64,000 nucleotides of DNA from Flavisolibacter tropicus (GCF_001644645.1 NZ_CP011390.1:2972001-3036000); one strand, 5' to 3'. Positions 7,064 through 16,045 are shown, counted from the stretch's first letter. Made by a program: numbers and translations. Notes: generated by a model from the letters alone, not told the origin.

Positions 7064-9943
7064 ATGACAAATACTTTGACCATAAACTGGCACCTTAACT
7101 GGCATCAAAATCTACAATCAAAACAAATCTTCATTCGATCTCTCTTACTCAGTTTTTCCATACTGCTATTAAGCATTGGCAGTATTGCTCAAACGTTTCC
7201 TCCAGCCTCGTCCTGTACATCTAAAGACTTGGAATTAATAAGCGCTACACTTCCAGTACCTCCAGGCTTGGACCCTTGTACATGCAATGGCACAAGACAG
7301 CTGATATTAGGTATAAATAATAAAACAGGATCATTCAGAACCTCTTTTGCTTTGTGGGGCACATTGAGGCGGTATGATGCATCCGGCAAGGAAATAGGAA
7401 ATGGCACACCCATTTTTGCTTGCGCGTCTGGAGTGGAGCCTAACAAAAACAACTTTCTACCTGCTACTTCAGGCATGACAACCATAAACGTCAATTGTGG
7501 AGAGACCTTAGAAATTACAGACCTCTTTCTGGCATGGACTACTTCAAACAGCAAAGAGACATGCGATGTTTTAAGTAAAGGTTCAGCAACCATCAATCCC
7601 AAATGTGGAACAGTACCTAAAATCAAAATAGGGTTGGGTGTAACGGCTGATTTTGAAGCAACCAAAGCAATTTGTCAATTAAATGGCAACGCAACTGGAA
7701 CAATAAAAATAAAGCCTAATGGCGGCACAGCTCCTTACAAGGTAAAAATTGGTAATGATGAACGTATAGTTAATGCAGTTGGTGACTCTACGACATACAC
7801 ATTAGCGCCAAATACCTACGACATTCTTATAACAGATAGTAAAGGTTGTAACATATCATTTCAACGCACTATTGACGCCCCCCCTACTGTAAGTGTAAAT
7901 GGTATTGGTAACGCCTTAACCAAAAACTGTATTCAAAATACAAATGGCGGCATTATAGGGGAAACGTCTGCAAGTGGCTTTAGCTATTCCTGGTCTCCTG
8001 CCACAGGCTTGAGTAGCACCTCTATTGGCAACCCCACTGCTAACCCAACCGCCACAACTACCTATACGGTAACAAAAACCAATACTTCAACTGGTTGCTC
8101 TGCACAAGCCAACGTTATAGTAACGGTAGATAATGCACCTGTAGCTATGAGCGGTGTTAGTGACTTCACCAAAACTTGTATTACTAACCCCAATGGTAAA
8201 AATATAGGCGAAACGGCTCAAGCTGGATACACATACTCCTGGAGCTCTACACCTGCCGGCTATTCATCAGCAAGCTCTAACCCAATGATGAATCCCCCTG
8301 CAACCATTACCTATACTGTTCGGAAGACCAAGACGTCTTCAGGTTGCTTTGCTGATGCTTCCGCAACTGTAATAGTAAACAATGCACCTGTAACAGTTAG
8401 TGCAGGCGCAGCCTTTACCAAGAGTTGCACATCGAATGTAAATGGCGCAACCATTGGAGAGACTCCTGTAGATGGCTTTAGTTACTCATGGTCGCCCGCC
8501 ACCGGCTTGAGTGATGATAAAATTGGTAACCCAACCGCCAACCCTAGCGCAACAACAACTTATACGGTTACTAAAACAGATAATACTAGTGGCTGTTCCA
8601 AACAGGCTAGTGTTACAGTAACGGTAGACAACACGCCAATTAGTGTAGCTGCGGGAAACAACTTCACTAAAACCTGTACACAAAACACCAACGGAGCCAC
8701 CATCGGAGAAACACCAGTTACTGGTTATACCTATTCCTGGCTGCCTATAACAGGCTTGAGCAACGCCTCTATTGGCAATCCAACAGCCAACCCTGGTTCA
8801 ACAACCACTTACACCGTAACAAAGACCTATACATCTTCTGGTTGCTCTAACACCGCCAGCGTAACGGTAACAGTCGACAATGGCGGAGTGAATATTAATG
8901 GTATTGGAGGCGCTTTTACCAAAACCTGTACGCAGAATACAAATGGCGGTACTATAGGGGAAACACCGGTTAGTGGCTTTACCTATTCTTGGTCTCCTGC
9001 CGCAAGCTTGAGTAATGATAAAATTGGGAACCCCACTGCTAACCCTACGGCTACCACCACCTACACGGTAACGAAAACCAATACAGCAACTGGCTGTTCT
9101 GCCCAAGCCAACGTTACCGTAACTGTGGACAATGGACCGGTAACTGTTAGTGGTATCGGCGGAGCCTTTACCAAAACCTGTACTACTAACACCGGTGGCA
9201 ACATTATTGGCGAAACACCGGTCAACGGCTTTAGTTACTCTTGGTCGCCTGCTACTGGATTAAGTAACGATAAGATTGGTAACCCTAATGCCAACCCAAG
9301 TGCGACAACCACTTACACGGTAACGAAGACCAATACAAATACTGGCTGTTTCCGACAAGCCACTGTTACAGTTACGGTTAACAACACGGTACCAACCTTT
9401 ACCGTATGCTTAGTGCAGCCAACCTTGTGTGCTAATTCAGGTGGTGTTACATTTACCGCAACAGGTGGCAGCGGCTTTGAGTACAGCATTGACAATGGAG
9501 CGCATTACCAAACTGGCAATAGTTTCACCGGCCTTGGCTCTGGATCGGTCACTGGATTCTTAGTTAGAAACTCCTTTGGTTGTGTGTCCACACCAGCTAA
9601 TTGCAACACTACCTCCCAGTGCGAATCATTATTATCAAGTCCTACAACGGCTTCACAGCAACAAACCGAAATACTTGATCAAGGCTTGAAGGTTAAAGCT
9701 TATCCCAACCCCTTCAACAATCGCATACGCTTTGAAGTGAATGCCACCGAGGCAGGTAATGGAAGCCTGGAGGTATACAATACGCTTGGCCAGAAAGTAA
9801 AAACAGTATATCGTGGTTTTATGAAGTCCGGCATACAAACATTTGAGTTAAATGTTCCAGCCAACCAGCATTCCACGCTCATTTATATTTTCAAAATGGG
9901 CAGTAAGCAGGTAACGGGCAAACTCGTTTCGGCAGGCAATTAA
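7064..9943 (+). CDS. Secreted multi-repeat adhesin-like protein with T9SS C-terminal sorting domain
   Basis: Large extracellular protein (959 aa). A hydrophobic signal segment (residues ~28-43, ending in SIAQ) follows a long N-terminus, so the true start could be internal. After a unique N-terminal region come six tandem repeats of about 84 residues (nt ~7895-9400). Each contains FTKTC...NTNG..IGET and YSWSPATGLS...TYTVTKT...GC and ends in a VTVTVDN strand; the two Cys per repeat probably pair. They resemble PKD/Ig-like beta-sandwich modules. The last ~85 residues match a type IX secretion sorting domain (AYPNPFNNRIRFE, YNTLGQKVK). Likely surface-bound or released; the ligand is unknown. Confidence 0.88.
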   Translation: MTNTLTINWHLNWHQNLQSKQIFIRSLLLSFSILLLSIGSIAQTFPPASSCTSKDLELISATLPVPPGLDPCTCNGTRQLILGINNKTGSFRTSFALWGTLRRYDASGKEIGNGTPIFACASGVEPNKNNFLPATSGMTTINVNCGETLEITDLFLAWTTSNSKETCDVLSKGSATINPKCGTVPKIKIGLGVTADFEATKAICQLNGNATGTIKIKPNGGTAPYKVKIGNDERIVNAVGDSTTYTLAPNTYDILITDSKGCNISFQRTIDAPPTVSVNGIGNALTKNCIQNTNGGIIGETSASGFSYSWSPATGLSSTSIGNPTANPTATTTYTVTKTNTSTGCSAQANVIVTVDNAPVAMSGVSDFTKTCITNPNGKNIGETAQAGYTYSWSSTPAGYSSASSNPMMNPPATITYTVRKTKTSSGCFADASATVIVNNAPVTVSAGAAFTKSCTSNVNGATIGETPVDGFSYSWSPATGLSDDKIGNPTANPSATTTYTVTKTDNTSGCSKQASVTVTVDNTPISVAAGNNFTKTCTQNTNGATIGETPVTGYTYSWLPITGLSNASIGNPTANPGSTTTYTVTKTYTSSGCSNTASVTVTVDNGGVNINGIGGAFTKTCTQNTNGGTIGETPVSGFTYSWSPAASLSNDKIGNPTANPTATTTYTVTKTNTATGCSAQANVTVTVDNGPVTVSGIGGAFTKTCTTNTGGNIIGETPVNGFSYSWSPATGLSNDKIGNPNANPSATTTYTVTKTNTNTGCFRQATVTVTVNNTVPTFTVCLVQPTLCANSGGVTFTATGGSGFEYSIDNGAHYQTGNSFTGLGSGSVTGFLVRNSFGCVSTPANCNTTSQCESLLSSPTTASQQQTEILDQGLKVKAYPNPFNNRIRFEVNATEAGNGSLEVYNTLGQKVKTVYRGFMKSGIQTFELNVPANQHSTLIYIFKMGSKQVTGKLVSAGN
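7895..9400 (+). repeat. Six ~252-bp tandem coding repeats
   Basis: In-frame repeats encoding six ~84-aa modules of the T9SS protein. Repeats 3, 5 and 6 share long stretches of nucleotide identity (for example around GTAACCCAACCGCCAACCC-type segments), whereas repeat 2 is the most diverged and has lost the GLS...IGNPTANP signature. This indicates recent duplication or recombination among some units. Confidence 0.85.
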
Positions 9944-9960
9944 CGGTTCATTTTGCAAGA

Positions 9961-9985
9961 AAGGATGCCTCTATCAGGCATCCTT
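9961..9985. terminator. Terminator between the convergent T9SS gene and mnmD
   Basis: AAGGATGCC (9961-9969) and GGCATCCTT (9977-9985) form a 9-bp stem with a 7-nt loop, followed by TTC. It lies 17 bp after the T9SS gene stop and between convergent genes, so it may serve both strands. Confidence 0.75.
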
Positions 9986-10037
9986 TCATTATTAATTGCA
10001 TTGATCAGTTTTTGTCTTGTGTAAAGTATTTTACTGC

Positions 10038-10703
10038 TTATGCTTTCATAGCTCTAAGCATCTCCCTCTTACCACGCGGGCCCGGCAATTTAGACACCGT
10101 GAAGCCTGCTGCCTGCATAGCCCGTCGCACATCGCTTTTAGAGCAATACGTAACCAGGATACCATTGCGCACTAACATGCCATATAGTTTTTCAAACACG
10201 TCTTTCGTCCACAACTCCGGTTGTGCAGCAGGCGCAAATGCATCGTAATAGATAACGTGTGCAGGTTGATCAATTGAAAACCTATCTAGCGCAACAGGTT
10301 CTTTCTGCAATGTAAAGTAGGGATGAATAGAAACAGGCTGGCTCCACGCTGCCTGGTGCAATTGTTCAAACAGCGGTTGCCCTTTCAACGCTTCCCCATA
10401 ATTTAACACACTCACTTCTGCTGCTGTCACCGGAAACGCTTCTACACTCGTATAATAAATACTACGTTGTTCCTTTTCAGCAACAATAGCCGTTAGTAGT
10501 GTGTTGAGGCCACTACCAAAGCCCATTTCAAACACACGTAAAGGCGTATCCGAAAAGTGAACAAGTGCATATTGCAGTCCCGCCTGTATATATACATGCC
10601 TGGACTCCTGAATAGCTCCATGAATAGAATGGTACATTACCTTCATTTCCGGAATAGCAATCGTACTACTTCCATCTCTTGTTATGATCACCTCGCGCTT
10701 CAT
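10038..10703 (-). CDS. mnmD: tRNA 5-methylaminomethyl-2-thiouridine methyltransferase, MnmD type
   Basis: SAM-dependent methyltransferase of the DUF752/MnmD family, which completes the mnm5s2U wobble modification in tRNA. The protein (221 aa) shows the SAM-binding motif VFEMGFGSGLNTLLTA, the family motif YYDAFAPAAQPELWT, and the C-terminal GFTVSKLPGPRGKREMLRA. It corresponds to the methyltransferase half of MnmC; the FAD oxidoreductase half is absent, as is usual for stand-alone MnmD. It converges with the upstream T9SS gene. Confidence 0.9.
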   Translation of the reverse strand: MKREVIITRDGSSTIAIPEMKVMYHSIHGAIQESRHVYIQAGLQYALVHFSDTPLRVFEMGFGSGLNTLLTAIVAEKEQRSIYYTSVEAFPVTAAEVSVLNYGEALKGQPLFEQLHQAAWSQPVSIHPYFTLQKEPVALDRFSIDQPAHVIYYDAFAPAAQPELWTKDVFEKLYGMLVRNGILVTYCSKSDVRRAMQAAGFTVSKLPGPRGKREMLRAMKA

Positions 10704-10780
10704 ACTGTAAATAAGTACACAAAATTCTTATTTCTACTAACATATTGCATAAACTTTAGTTTGTGATCGTTGGTACAGAA

Positions 10781-10815
10781 AATCTAAAATCGTAAATCTG
10801 CAATCTCAAATCGTA
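10781..10815 (+). repeat. Heptad array abutting a start codon
   Basis: Five 7-mers, AATCTAA, AATCGTA, AATCTGC, AATCTCA, AATCGTA, end two bases before the ATG at 10818. The array thus forms the immediate 5' leader of the glycosylase gene and replaces any conventional ribosome binding site. Confidence 0.8.
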
Positions 10816-10817
10816 CC

Positions 10818-11414
10818 ATGGATTATATAGACCACCTTTCTAAAGACCGTACCCTGCGCAAGGTTTTGATAGAACAAGACCCTGTAGAACTGCGGCAACG
10901 CAAGAATATTCCGCTACGCCTTTGTGCTTCTATTATGAGCCAACAGCTATCTACTAAAGTGGCCGAAATACTCTTTCGCCGATTCCTGGAATTGTATGGA
11001 GGCAAAGAGCCTACCCCGCAGCAAATTGTTGATACCCCCTATGATATATTAAAAGGCATTGGCCTTTCTAATGCCAAAACCACCTATGTACAGAACGTTG
11101 CCCGTTTTGCCACAGAAAACAAGCTTACCGATGTGCGTTTGAAAAAAATGAGTAATGAGGAGATCATTGCACTGCTTACCCAGATCAAGGGCGTGGGCCA
11201 ATGGACGGTAGAGATGCTGCTCATGTTTACACTAGGGCGCGAAGATGTGTTTGCCGTAGATGATTATGGCATACAGGTGGCTATGAAAAAACTCTACAAA
11301 CTCGACGACACCAACAAGAAAGAATTTAAACAGAAGATGCAAACCATTGCTGCTAAATGGGCGCCCTACCGTACGTATGCGTGTTTGCATTTGTGGCGGT
11401 GGAAAGATCAATAG
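10818..11414 (+). CDS. DNA-3-methyladenine glycosylase, AlkA-like HhH-GPD family
   Basis: Base-excision-repair glycosylase that removes alkylated purines. The 198-aa protein has the helix-hairpin-helix core: LKGIGLSNAKTTYVQNVA near residue 75, then IKGVGQWTVEMLLMF and the catalytic Asp in FAVDDYGIQ near residue 150. The N-terminal AlkA domain is missing, as in short DNA-3-methyladenine glycosylase II proteins. There is no C-terminal Fe-S cluster. Heptad arrays flank both ends of the gene. Confidence 0.9.
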   Translation: MDYIDHLSKDRTLRKVLIEQDPVELRQRKNIPLRLCASIMSQQLSTKVAEILFRRFLELYGGKEPTPQQIVDTPYDILKGIGLSNAKTTYVQNVARFATENKLTDVRLKKMSNEEIIALLTQIKGVGQWTVEMLLMFTLGREDVFAVDDYGIQVAMKKLYKLDDTNKKEFKQKMQTIAAKWAPYRTYACLHLWRWKDQ

Positions 11415-11421
11415 AGTAGAT

Positions 11422-11498
11422 GAGTTGACAGGTTGATACGGTTACAAGTTGAAATGCCTTCCTTGTCAACTTATGAACAATTCAACAGTTAACTAAAA
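11422..11498. repeat. Heptad array downstream of the glycosylase
   Basis: Starts 8 bp after the stop codon: GAGTTGA, CAGGTTG, ATACGGT, TACAAGT, TGAAATG, then CCTTCCT, TGTCAAC, TTATGAA, CAATTCA, ACAGTTA, ACTAAAA. The GTTGACAGGTTG-type left half is complementary to the right half, so it could fold as a loose hairpin. Confidence 0.75.
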
Positions 11499-11585
11499 AT
11501 CGCTTTTCTCTTTCCCTCTTTTACGCGCTTAGCTTTCAGGCATACTTTTTATACGATTATCTCTACAACTTAAAAATCTAAGATT

Positions 11586-12455
11586 ATGCTTTGGCGAGGT
11601 GGTAGACAAAGTGGTAACGTTGAGGACCGTAGAGGTATGTCTGGCGGACAAATGGCCGTTGGTGGCGGTATTCTTGGCGTCATTGCTTTAGTGCTCAACT
11701 TCTTATTAGGCGGAGGCGATGGTGGCAGCACACAAATTCCCCAGCTGCCTGGAACACAAACCAACCAACCGCTATCTCCACAAGAACAGGCTGCTGATGA
11801 AGAACGTGCTGGTTTTGTAAAAACAGTACTGGCCTTCACAGAAGATGTGTGGCATGAGCAATTGGCTAAAATGGGCGAAAATTATCCAGAGCCCACACTT
11901 GTGCTATTTCGCGATGCTGTACAATCGGGCTGCGGAAACGCCAGCGCTGCATCAGGGCCGTTCTATTGTCCAGCTGACCAAAAACTCTATATAGACCTTT
12001 CATTTTATGATGAACTACAGAGCCGCTTCGGTGCACCCGGCGATTTTGCCATGGCCTATGTAATAGCCCATGAGGTAGGTCATCACATACAAACATTAAT
12101 GGGCACCTCGGAAAAGATGGCTCGTATACGCAACCAGGTTAGCCAGGATGAATACAACCAGTATTCGGTGCGTATGGAACTGCAGGCCGATTTCTATGCC
12201 GGTTTGTGGGCGCATTACATGCAAGGAAAAACCATCAACGGTAAGCCCGTGTTAGAAAGGGGCGATATCGAGGAGGCCTTGACGGCTGCCAATGCTATTG
12301 GTGATGACCGCCTGCAGAAGGAAGCGCAGGGTTATGTGGTACCAGAGTCCTTTACGCATGGCACCTCCGCACAACGAATGTACTGGTTTAAAAAAGGATT
12401 TGATACCGGCGATATCCAGCAGGGAGATACTTTTAATGCAACACGCCTGGAGTAA
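11586..12455 (+). CDS. Membrane-anchored neutral zinc metallopeptidase (YpfJ-like)
   Basis: Member of the putative neutral zinc metallopeptidase family (YpfJ type, 289 aa). The N-terminus starts with the family pattern MLWRGGRQSGNVEDRRG, followed by one transmembrane helix (~residues 25-42, ILGVIALVLNFLLGG). The catalytic zinc motif HEVGHHIQ lies near residue 162, with a downstream ELQADFYAGLWA providing the third ligand. Most of the protein is probably periplasmic. No substrate is established for this family. Confidence 0.9.
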   Translation: MLWRGGRQSGNVEDRRGMSGGQMAVGGGILGVIALVLNFLLGGGDGGSTQIPQLPGTQTNQPLSPQEQAADEERAGFVKTVLAFTEDVWHEQLAKMGENYPEPTLVLFRDAVQSGCGNASAASGPFYCPADQKLYIDLSFYDELQSRFGAPGDFAMAYVIAHEVGHHIQTLMGTSEKMARIRNQVSQDEYNQYSVRMELQADFYAGLWAHYMQGKTINGKPVLERGDIEEALTAANAIGDDRLQKEAQGYVVPESFTHGTSAQRMYWFKKGFDTGDIQQGDTFNATRLE

Positions 12456-12470
12456 TATAGTCCCGATGAA

Positions 12471-12520
12471 ATTATACATGTAAATGCCATATCAATTGAT
12501 ATGGCATTTACATGTATAAT
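12471..12520. other. 50-bp perfect palindrome
   Basis: The 25 bases 12471-12495 are the exact reverse complement of 12496-12520, with no spacer (centre TCAA|TTGA). It lies 15 bp after the metallopeptidase stop. It could terminate transcription as an RNA hairpin, but there is no T-run after it. Perfect spacerless palindromes of this size are unusual because replication tends to delete them. Confidence 0.95.
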
Positions 12521-12594
12521 AGCTTTGCTTAAAATATAGTTTAGGCTACCAAGAGCAGCAGCTTTTTTCAAATACCAATTATTTAAACACTGCC

Positions 12595-12951
12595 ATGGAT
12601 GATGTCACCTATAAGCAATTAATAAAAGAGCCTGATGTGCTGGACCACACCACATTAAACGTAACGCTTAAAGAAGTAGTGGCCCGGCAGGAATTTGCAC
12701 TGGCGGCCGAGTTGCAGCGTATCTTGAAGGACAACAAAATAGAAAAACCCGTTCTACCAACGGGCTTGTACGATGCCCGCCCTAATTATTATAAGATAGA
12801 CCTGACAGATGATGTTATCGATCAAATTGTTGATATCCTTTTTGATCTGGAGGCTGAGTTCACAAACGAAGATGGCGACACTACACCTACTTCTTCATTT
12901 TATGCTTCCCTGGTTGATAAATGGTTAAACTTATCAAATCGCTATAATTAA
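12595..12951 (+). CDS. Small hypothetical protein with a UVR-like helical motif
   Basis: Acidic 118-aa protein of unknown function. Residues ~22-46 (LKEVVARQEFALAAELQRIL) resemble the UVR coiled-coil motif of UvrB/UvrC and ClpC-type proteins, in which a helix ends in F..AA.LR..I. The C-terminal half is helical and acidic. No signal peptide, so probably cytoplasmic. It opens a run of four small + strand genes, each separated by 40-95 bp. The UVR link is based on pattern only. Confidence 0.65.
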   Translation: MDDVTYKQLIKEPDVLDHTTLNVTLKEVVARQEFALAAELQRILKDNKIEKPVLPTGLYDARPNYYKIDLTDDVIDQIVDILFDLEAEFTNEDGDTTPTSSFYASLVDKWLNLSNRYN

Positions 12952-13030
12952 ATCACCGACATGTTTGTAAGTAATTATTTTCATTGGTAGCTTTCATTTA
13001 CACACCCTTCATCATCCCTAATCATTTCAT

Positions 13031-13489
13031 ATGGCAGACCAGGTCAACTTTGCTGATTGTTATGTTCTGACCAATCAAAGAACATATATTTTCATTCTCT
13101 CCTTTCTGAATCATTTTCTGCCTGAACGGGAGGCCTTTGCCAGTGAATATGAAGTACCACAACATGCCGATCATCCAGAGCATGTTTTTAAAGCATCGGA
13201 AGATCTGATTACCTACCTGGAGAACAACCCAAAAGAAGTGCATGCTATCTATTGGGGTAACAAAGAAATATCTACTGTAAGAGCAGGCATGTGTTTGTTT
13301 ACCAGCGATGGCCAGGTGATCGTTGGTCTAACATCTGAAAGCTATTATCCTGAAACCTACCTGGAAGATGACTGTTTACAACAAATCAAAGAGTTTTGCA
13401 ACAGCTCCATTGGCTTGATAGAATACGATACACCAGCAGCAAAGGATACTGCAGAGTTTCTGCTAAGAGTTAAAAAAGCAAACGCTTAA
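13031..13489 (+). CDS. Hypothetical protein
   Basis: Soluble 152-aa protein with no family I recognise. It lacks a signal peptide or membrane helix and has an alpha/beta composition, with central strands at HAIYWGN and GQVIVGLTSES. Codon usage and spacing match the neighbours. The overall appearance (small, acidic, cytoplasmic) recalls immunity-type proteins, but no toxin partner is visible and I do not assign that role. Confidence 0.7.
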   Translation: MADQVNFADCYVLTNQRTYIFILSFLNHFLPEREAFASEYEVPQHADHPEHVFKASEDLITYLENNPKEVHAIYWGNKEISTVRAGMCLFTSDGQVIVGLTSESYYPETYLEDDCLQQIKEFCNSSIGLIEYDTPAAKDTAEFLLRVKKANA

Positions 13490-13546
13490 TTATTCAAATG
13501 AACCTTATCGGTTACCCACAGGCATTACACTAGCTTTACACTTACC

Positions 13547-14053
13547 ATGGAATACAAGTACCAGGAAGTTACGATCAGAACAGACCTGCAGTCTGGCGAC
13601 ATTGGTTATATCATCTACCTGCACGGCTCCATGTACAAACAGGAATATGGCTACAGCCTTTCGTTTGAAGCCTACGTAGCACAAGGGTTATATGAATTTT
13701 ACCAACAGTACGACCCTAACAAAGATTACGTATGGGTATGCGAACACAATGGTCTTATTATTGGCTCTTTATTTTTAATGCACCGACCTAACAATGCTGC
13801 CCAGCTTCGATACTTTATTTTATTACCACCCTACCGCGGCATTGGGCTGGGCAAAAAACTCATGGAGTTATTTATGAACTGCCTAAAAGAGCGGGGTTAT
13901 CAATCAGCTTATTTATTGACCACACATGAACAAGTGCTGGCAGCCCTTTTATACAAGCGTTTTGGATTTCAGCTTACCGAAGAAAATAGGTCTACAGCTT
14001 TTGGCAAGCCTTTGAAAATACAGAAGTATGAATTGATACTCCCAATCACCTAG
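13547..14053 (+). CDS. GNAT family N-acetyltransferase
   Basis: Acetyl-CoA-dependent N-acetyltransferase (168 aa). The acetyl-CoA binding motif A is visible as LPPYRGIGLGKKLME near residue 100, with the flanking strand AQLRYFILLP and the terminal YKRFGFQLTEE motif B. The substrate is not predictable; the layout is like MarR-associated small-molecule or peptide acetyltransferases. It precedes an NTF2-like gene by 38 bp. Confidence 0.87.
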   Translation: MEYKYQEVTIRTDLQSGDIGYIIYLHGSMYKQEYGYSLSFEAYVAQGLYEFYQQYDPNKDYVWVCEHNGLIIGSLFLMHRPNNAAQLRYFILLPPYRGIGLGKKLMELFMNCLKERGYQSAYLLTTHEQVLAALLYKRFGFQLTEENRSTAFGKPLKIQKYELILPIT

Positions 14054-14091
14054 TTCTTTTAAACGATTGCAATTAATCTAAACTACAACAC

Positions 14092-14448
14092 ATGGTAATT
14101 GAACCATTGATCCAGCAAGCGTACGATGCTTTTAATAAAAGAGACATAGATGCTGCCCTTCTGTTAATGACTCCCAATGTGGATTGGCCCAATGGTTGGG
14201 AAGGTGGCTATGTGCACGGGCAGGATGAAGTGCGTGCTTACTGGACCCGGCAATGGAATGAAATAGATCCACTTGTTGATCCACTCTCAATCATTCAACA
14301 GCCTGATGGCAGAATAAAGGTGCTGGTACATCAGACCGTTAAAGACAAACAAGGCAAGCTCTTATCTGATGGTCATGCTTATCACATTTATACCATTGAA
14401 AATGGACTTATCAAAACCATGGAAATAGAAAAAGGAGATGAACAATGA
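14092..14448 (+). CDS. SnoaL/NTF2-like fold protein
   Basis: Cytoplasmic 118-aa protein of the nuclear-transport-factor-2-like (SnoaL-like) superfamily. The family pattern is an N-terminal helix (IQQAYDAFNKRDIDAALLLM), the W-containing strand after it, Y-W-T-RQW, and C-terminal strands ending in HIYTIENGLIKTMEI. Members are isomerases, hydrolases or binding proteins, so the role is unknown. Its stop lies at the edge of a heptad array and converges with the M23 gene. Confidence 0.8.
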   Translation: MVIEPLIQQAYDAFNKRDIDAALLLMTPNVDWPNGWEGGYVHGQDEVRAYWTRQWNEIDPLVDPLSIIQQPDGRIKVLVHQTVKDKQGKLLSDGHAYHIYTIENGLIKTMEIEKGDEQ

Positions 14449-14463
14449 ATGGGTGATTCTATT

Positions 14464-14519
14464 GCTCATTACTCATTATTCATTACTCACCACTCACAAT
14501 TCACCACTCACCCTTCCGC
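14464..14519 (+). repeat. Heptad array (CTCATTA type) between convergent genes
   Basis: Eight units: GCTCATT, ACTCATT, ATTCATT, ACTCACC, ACTCACA, ATTCACC, ACTCACC, CTTCCGC. It fills the whole gap between the NTF2-like stop (14448) and the stop codon of the M23 gene (14519-14521). Word type matches the arrays at 18520 and 51413. Confidence 0.85.
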
Positions 14520-15703
14520 TAACCCCTGTTAGCCCTGCGCGTTTTTCTTTCTGTGTCATTGTCTGCATGAATAGCCGTAGCCTGCACCGGACCGCTCACT
14601 TGTTGACTTGTAGACTGCACAGCAGTAAAAGGCGTTAAAAAGATAGTACCCTCTGGGCTTTCAGATATATAGCCCTTATCTGTAACTGCCAACGGCACCA
14701 GCATAGCATTATCTGTAATTACCTGGTTATTTACTTTTTGAGATTTCGTTAAGCGCAAATAGTTCGCTAGGCTCTTTTCCGGCACAGCTGGTGCGTTTTG
14801 CACTTCCTTATTGATAAAGGGATATGGATCTACTGGTCCACTAGCGGTATACACACCAAAGTGAAGGTGCGAAGCCGTATGCCTGGCATTTCCCGTATTT
14901 CCTACTGTTCCTACCACATCGCCCTTCTTTACTGTCTGCCCCACCTTTACCAATTGTTTATCTAGGTGCGCGTAGTACAGGTGGTAATCCTTACCCTCAG
15001 GCTTCATCCACACTACCTTACCACCAATACCACCTTGTTTTACTGCGGTAATAACACCATCAGCACTGGCTATTGCAGGAGATCCTTTAGGAGCAAAAAT
15101 ATCAATCCCTTCATGACTACGTTTGCCTCCATCGCGACTGGCCCCCCAAAAGCTTCCGGGCTTGGCTTTAGGGCTACTCACGGGAAAGCCAACAGTAGGG
15201 CCCACAGCTATGGACAAACTATATTCGCCGGTTCGGGCCAGCTCGGGCTGCAAGCGCAGCACGTAAGTACCAGCTTCATCAATATCTAAAGTAAACGTTG
15301 CCGTATTTGTATCAGACGATAGGAGATGCTCTTCATCGCTACCATTTTGTTTGAACAGGTCGGCATAGATCACAAAGTTGGCAGCGGTGTTTTTATTAAG
15401 CGAGAACAACAGCCGCTCTCCCCGCTTGGCGGTAAACTTTAATCCCATTGCCCGCGGCTTATCGGTTTGAAAATAACCCACTTGCTTATACGGCAATTGT
15501 ACCAGCTGGGGTGCTTCCAGGGCGGCTTTAGCTGCGGCTAACCATTGACGTCCCTGCTGGGTTTTATCCAGGTCTTGGTCGTCCAGTTTGTCGGCATATT
15601 TTTCATGAGGTGTTTTCTTACTAAAGATACGGGGTGTAGTAGAGCTGCAGGAGGTGCCTATAAGGGCAATCCCTAGCATAAAGGTGGCTGTTATACGTTT
15701 CAT
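14519..15703 (-). CDS. M23 family peptidoglycan metallopeptidase lipoprotein
   Basis: LytM-type zinc endopeptidase that cleaves peptidoglycan cross-links, probably anchored to the outer membrane. I chose the start at 15703 (MKRITATFM), seven codons into the longest frame, because it gives a clean lipoprotein signal with lipobox LIGTSC. A pre-peptidase-like beta domain follows (residues ~85-170, GTYVLRLQPELARTGEYSLS). The M23 domain has the zinc motifs SHEGIDIF and SHLHFGVY. The last ~90 residues are a linker of unknown function. Confidence 0.9.
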   Translation of the reverse strand: MKRITATFMLGIALIGTSCSSTTPRIFSKKTPHEKYADKLDDQDLDKTQQGRQWLAAAKAALEAPQLVQLPYKQVGYFQTDKPRAMGLKFTAKRGERLLFSLNKNTAANFVIYADLFKQNGSDEEHLLSSDTNTATFTLDIDEAGTYVLRLQPELARTGEYSLSIAVGPTVGFPVSSPKAKPGSFWGASRDGGKRSHEGIDIFAPKGSPAIASADGVITAVKQGGIGGKVVWMKPEGKDYHLYYAHLDKQLVKVGQTVKKGDVVGTVGNTGNARHTASHLHFGVYTASGPVDPYPFINKEVQNAPAVPEKSLANYLRLTKSQKVNNQVITDNAMLVPLAVTDKGYISESPEGTIFLTPFTAVQSTSQQVSGPVQATAIHADNDTERKTRRANRG

Positions 15704-15767
15704 AGTTAGTGCGCTGCACACAGCAAAAGCTGAGCCGGAAAAGGTGAAGGAAAGTTTAAGCTGATGA

Positions 15768-16013
15768 GATTGCAGATTTTAGATTGGCGATTCCAGATTG
15801 GAAGAAAGCTGCGAGGAGAGGTCCAAAGTCGACGGACAACAGTCCACAGAAGAAAAGTCAATGGTCATTGGCCAGCATGTACTCCGGCCCCTAAAGGGGA
15901 GGGCCTGCGCACAGGTGTCCCGCAGATGGCGCCGATCGGCGCAGAAGAGGAACCACAGAGACAGGGGAACACGGAGAGACACAGAGGGTTTAAGAAGGAA
16001 TGGATTAAAGAAC
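15768..16013 (+). repeat. Long heptad array, left arm of a palindromic element
   Basis: One 7-bp frame holds from 15768 (GATTGCA, GATTTTA, GATTGGC, GATTCCA, GATTGGA) through CAAAGTC, GACGGAC, AACAGTC and GAACCAC, AGAGACA, GGGGAAC, ACGGAGA to the core hairpin at 16016. The GC-rich middle (15880-15950, with GCCCCTAAAGGGGAGGG) has little unit-to-unit similarity, but the phase is kept. It lies between the divergent starts of the M23 and 2-oxoacid oxidoreductase genes. Confidence 0.85.
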
Positions 16014-16015
16014 AA

Positions 16016-16035
16016 GCACTCCACTAAGGGAGTGC
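16016..16035. repeat. Core hairpin (fourth-type copy)
   Basis: GCACTCC (16016-16022) pairs with GGAGTGC (16029-16035) across a 6-nt loop, followed by TTTTC. Same core as at 6408, 18395 and 28224. It sits between divergent genes, so a simple 3'-end terminator role does not explain it. Confidence 0.8.
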
Positions 16036-16045
16036 TTTTCTATTT

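Noticed and set aside
7064-9943. Possible diversity-generating-retroelement target in the repeat adhesin
   Set aside because: No reverse transcriptase or template repeat is visible; variation among modules is spread and not A-specific as far as I can judge.
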